A stretch of DNA of 7,399 bases, taken from assembly GCA_964569315.1 (NCBI GenBank), contig CAZMUZ010000156.1, positions 1-7,399 on the forward strand, written 5' to 3'. Positions within the stretch are counted from its first letter, which is position 1. The number at the start of each line of letters is the position of its first letter. Both the position numbers and the translations under genes were made by a program. Below are positions 6,307-7,399 of this stretch, in pieces. Source of the DNA: CADEFF01 sp964569315. Its GTDB lineage: Bacteria > Pseudomonadota > Alphaproteobacteria > Dongiales > Dongiaceae. The notes under the pieces were generated by a model, which was given only the letters and a program-made list of their open reading frames with translations, was not told where the DNA came from and searched no databases.

Positions 6307-6345
6307 GATCCCTGCTGCCCTGGGGAGGGCGTCCGCCGGCGAGCG

Positions 6346-6603
6346 TCAGCTCTGCGGGACGACGGACACGAAGGTCCGCCCGCCGGCCGTCTGACGGAAG
6401 CGGACCTTGCCGTCGGTGGTCGCGAAGATCGTGTGATCGCGCCCCATCCCGACATTCTGGCCCGGGTGATATTTCGTGCCGCGCTGGCGGACGATGATGT
6501 TGCCGGAGACGACGGTCTCGTCCCCGAAGCACTTCACGCCCAGGCGACGGCCGGCGGAATCGCGGCCGTTGCGCGAGCTGCCGCCCGCTTTCTTGTGGGC
6601 CAT
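6346..6603 (-). CDS. rpmA: 50S ribosomal protein L27
   Basis: L27 (bL27) belongs to the large subunit, and its flexible N-terminus reaches the peptidyl transferase centre and contacts tRNA ends. The 85-residue product starts MAHKKAGGSSRNGRDS, the direct, uncleaved N-terminus seen outside Firmicutes, and contains GNIIVRQRGTKYHPGQNVGMGRDHT (34-58; key residues RQRGTK and GMGRDHT). Length is standard. The ATG at 6603 has a strong AAGGAG (6612-6617) overlapping the end of rplU, with 8 nt spacing. It lies 5 nt after the rplU TAG and is clearly co-transcribed with it. Confidence 0.98.
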   Translation of the reverse strand: MAHKKAGGSSRNGRDSAGRRLGVKCFGDETVVSGNIIVRQRGTKYHPGQNVGMGRDHTIFATTDGKVRFRQTAGGRTFVSVVPQS

Positions 6604-6608
6604 GTCTG

Positions 6609-7133
6609 CTACTCCTTCTTCTTGCTCTTGGCGGCCGGCTTCTTGGCAGCCGCCTTGGTCTTCGCTTTCGATTTCCTCTCGGCCGGCGCGGCGGCCTTCT
6701 TGGCCGGCTTCTTCGGCGCAGCCTTGGTCTCGCCGCCGCCCGCCGGCGCCTTGCGCTTGGCGCGCGCCTCGGCGGCGCTCTCAGCGTCCGCGGCGAGCGC
6801 GGCCCGGTCGAGCTTGCGACCGTCCGTCAGGATGTCCATCACCTTGATCAGCGACAGCGGCTGCCGATGGCCCCGCTTGCGGCGGTAATTGTGCCGGCGC
6901 TTCTTCTTGAAGATGAGGACCTTGTCCGCCTTCACCTGGTCGAGCAGCGCCGCGGCCACGCTGGCGCCGGCCACGAGCGGCGTGCCGACCGTGGTCGCGC
7001 CGGCCCCGCCGACCATGAGGACCTCGGTGAATTCGAGGATCGCCCCGTTCTCGCCCGGCAGGCGCTCGATCTCGATCACGTCGTTCTTGGCGACCTTGTA
7101 CTGCTTGCCGCCGGTCCGGAACACTGCGAACAT
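6609..7133 (-). CDS. rplU: 50S ribosomal protein L21 with Lys/Ala-rich C-terminal extension
   Basis: L21 (bL21) is an early-assembling large-subunit protein that binds 23S rRNA. Residues 1-103 match the normal domain: MFAVFRTGGKQYKV at the N-terminus and the signature IFKKKRRHNYRRKRGHRQ (74-91). Residues 104-174 form an extra tail, first Ala/Glu/Arg-rich and then a low-complexity run of KKPAKKAAAP-like segments ending KSKKKE. Escherichia coli L21 has only 103 residues; tails of varying length are common in alphaproteobacteria. The tail is likely disordered and may bind rRNA. The ATG at 7133 has only a weak AAGAA upstream. It is the first gene after the promoter at 7203-7230, with a predicted leader of roughly 60 nt. 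Confidence 0.97.
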   Translation of the reverse strand: MFAVFRTGGKQYKVAKNDVIEIERLPGENGAILEFTEVLMVGGAGATTVGTPLVAGASVAAALLDQVKADKVLIFKKKRRHNYRRKRGHRQPLSLIKVMDILTDGRKLDRAALAADAESAAEARAKRKAPAGGGETKAAPKKPAKKAAAPAERKSKAKTKAAAKKPAAKSKKKE

Positions 7134-7167
7134 GGTTCTTAAACTTTTGATTTCGTTGAGAAAACCG

Positions 7168-7181
7168 GGCGCGCACGCGCC
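7168..7181 (-). other. GC-rich hairpin in the rplU leader
   Basis: GGCGC-GTGC-GCGCC, a 5-bp stem with a tetraloop (or 6 bp with a 2-nt loop), lies in the predicted 5' leader and is followed on the minus strand by CGGTTTTC. A smaller CCC/GGG pairing precedes it (7185-7193). It could be an attenuator or a binding site for autogenous control by L21, but it is too short to claim a defined class. Confidence 0.4.
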
Positions 7182-7202
7182 TCTCCCCGCAGGGAACGCC
7201 GG

Positions 7203-7230
7203 AATATAGCCGCAAAGCCGCGCCTGTCAA
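7203..7230 (-). promoter_or_regulatory. Sigma-70 type promoter of the rplU-rpmA operon
   Basis: On the minus strand, TTGACA (7230-7225, a perfect -35 match), a 16-nt spacer, then TATATT (7208-7203, five of six matches to the -10 consensus). Transcription would start near 7195 and give a leader of about 62 nt before the rplU ATG. This AT-rich -10 stands out in very GC-rich DNA and suits a strongly expressed ribosomal-protein operon. Confidence 0.82.
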
Positions 7231-7268
7231 GCAATCTCGCCCCCGGGAGAGGCGCCAGGAGAGCCCTT

Positions 7269-7290
7269 AAAGCGGCTCGAAAGCGGCTCG
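7269..7290. repeat. Perfect 11-bp tandem duplication
   Basis: AAAGCGGCTCG occurs twice back to back (7269-7279 and 7280-7290), about 40-65 bp upstream of the rplU -35 box. It could be a paired protein-binding site or a simple slippage duplication. Confidence 0.6.
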
Positions 7291-7295
7291 GCAAG

Positions 7296-7313
7296 GCCGC
7301 GCGCAAGCGCGGC
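7296..7313. other. 7-bp hairpin with GCAA/TTGC loop
   Basis: GCCGCGC-GCAA-GCGCGGC forms a perfect 7-bp stem. It begins 9 nt past the TAG at 7323 on the minus strand, so it could mark the 3' end of a gene lying further right, but no T-run follows directly. Confidence 0.35.
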
Positions 7314-7322
7314 GAATTGTCC

Positions 7323-7399
7323 CTAGGCGATATGGAGCGGGCGTGTCGCCTGGCCCTCGGGCTCGAAGCCGATCACCCGAAGCTCGCCGGTCGCCGCAT
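7323..7399 (-). CDS. Possible 3' end of an unidentified minus-strand gene (truncated at window edge)
   Basis: The minus strand has an open frame from the window edge to a TAG at 7323, giving about 24 residues (AATGELRVIGFEPEGQATRPLHIA). Third positions are mostly G or C, as in the neighbouring genes, and a hairpin follows the stop. No family can be recognised. The plus strand over the same bases also has an open frame from an ATG at 7332 to the edge, so the coding strand is not settled and the stretch may be non-coding. Confidence 0.3.
   Translation of the reverse strand, partial: AATGELRVIGFEPEGQATRPLHIA

Noticed and set aside
1..7399. CRISPR array, tRNA, rRNA, insertion sequence or phage attachment site
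   Set aside because: I saw no regularly spaced repeats, tRNA-like cloverleaf, rRNA sequence, transposase frame or flanking direct repeats in the window.

Overview
The window is a high-GC stretch of bacterial chromosome, most likely alphaproteobacterial. The evidence is the gene order rplU-rpmA-(small enzyme)-obgE-proB-proA-nadD-rsfS, alphaproteobacterial variants of the proteins (GGSFNPAHEGH in NadD, a Lys/Ala-rich tail on L21, MRRTGICGATE around the ProA active site), and a CCTCATCCTTCGAGACG-type palindrome familiar from alphaproteobacterial intergenic DNA. I cannot fix the order or genus.

Nearly everything lies on the minus strand and reads right to left. A strong sigma-70 type promoter (7203-7230) and a short leader precede rplU and rpmA, the genes for ribosomal proteins L21 and L27. 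A 12-bp hairpin with a T-rich tail (6271-6306) follows rpmA and probably ends or attenuates that transcript. Next comes a tightly packed block: a VOC-fold (glyoxalase/bleomycin-resistance-like) protein, the ribosome-assembly GTPase ObgE, glutamate 5-kinase ProB and gamma-glutamyl phosphate reductase ProA, each overlapping the next by 4 nt (ATGA, GTGA, ATGA). NadD follows after 5 nt and the ribosome silencing factor RsfS after 63 nt. The block therefore joins ribosome building and control (L21, L27, Obg, RsfS), the first two steps of proline synthesis (ProB, ProA) and a step of NAD synthesis (NadD).

On the left, the plus-strand 3' part of an ASKHA/DUF4445 protein (RACo-like reductive activator of corrinoid proteins) converges on rsfS. 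The 290-bp gap between them holds no credible gene. It carries two related palindromic repeats in opposite orientation plus a smaller hairpin. rlmH, which commonly follows rsfS, is not there, so this looks like a synteny break.

On the right, the 266 bp upstream of rplU hold the promoter and leader, an 11-bp perfect tandem duplication, a GC-rich hairpin and possibly the last 24 codons of another minus-strand gene.

I found no convincing undescribed system: this is mainly a conserved housekeeping operon. The points that most deserve a second look are the repeat pair at the synteny break, the VOC gene coupled to obgE, the hairpin between rpmA and that gene, and a stretch of proA that resembles a common intergenic palindrome.
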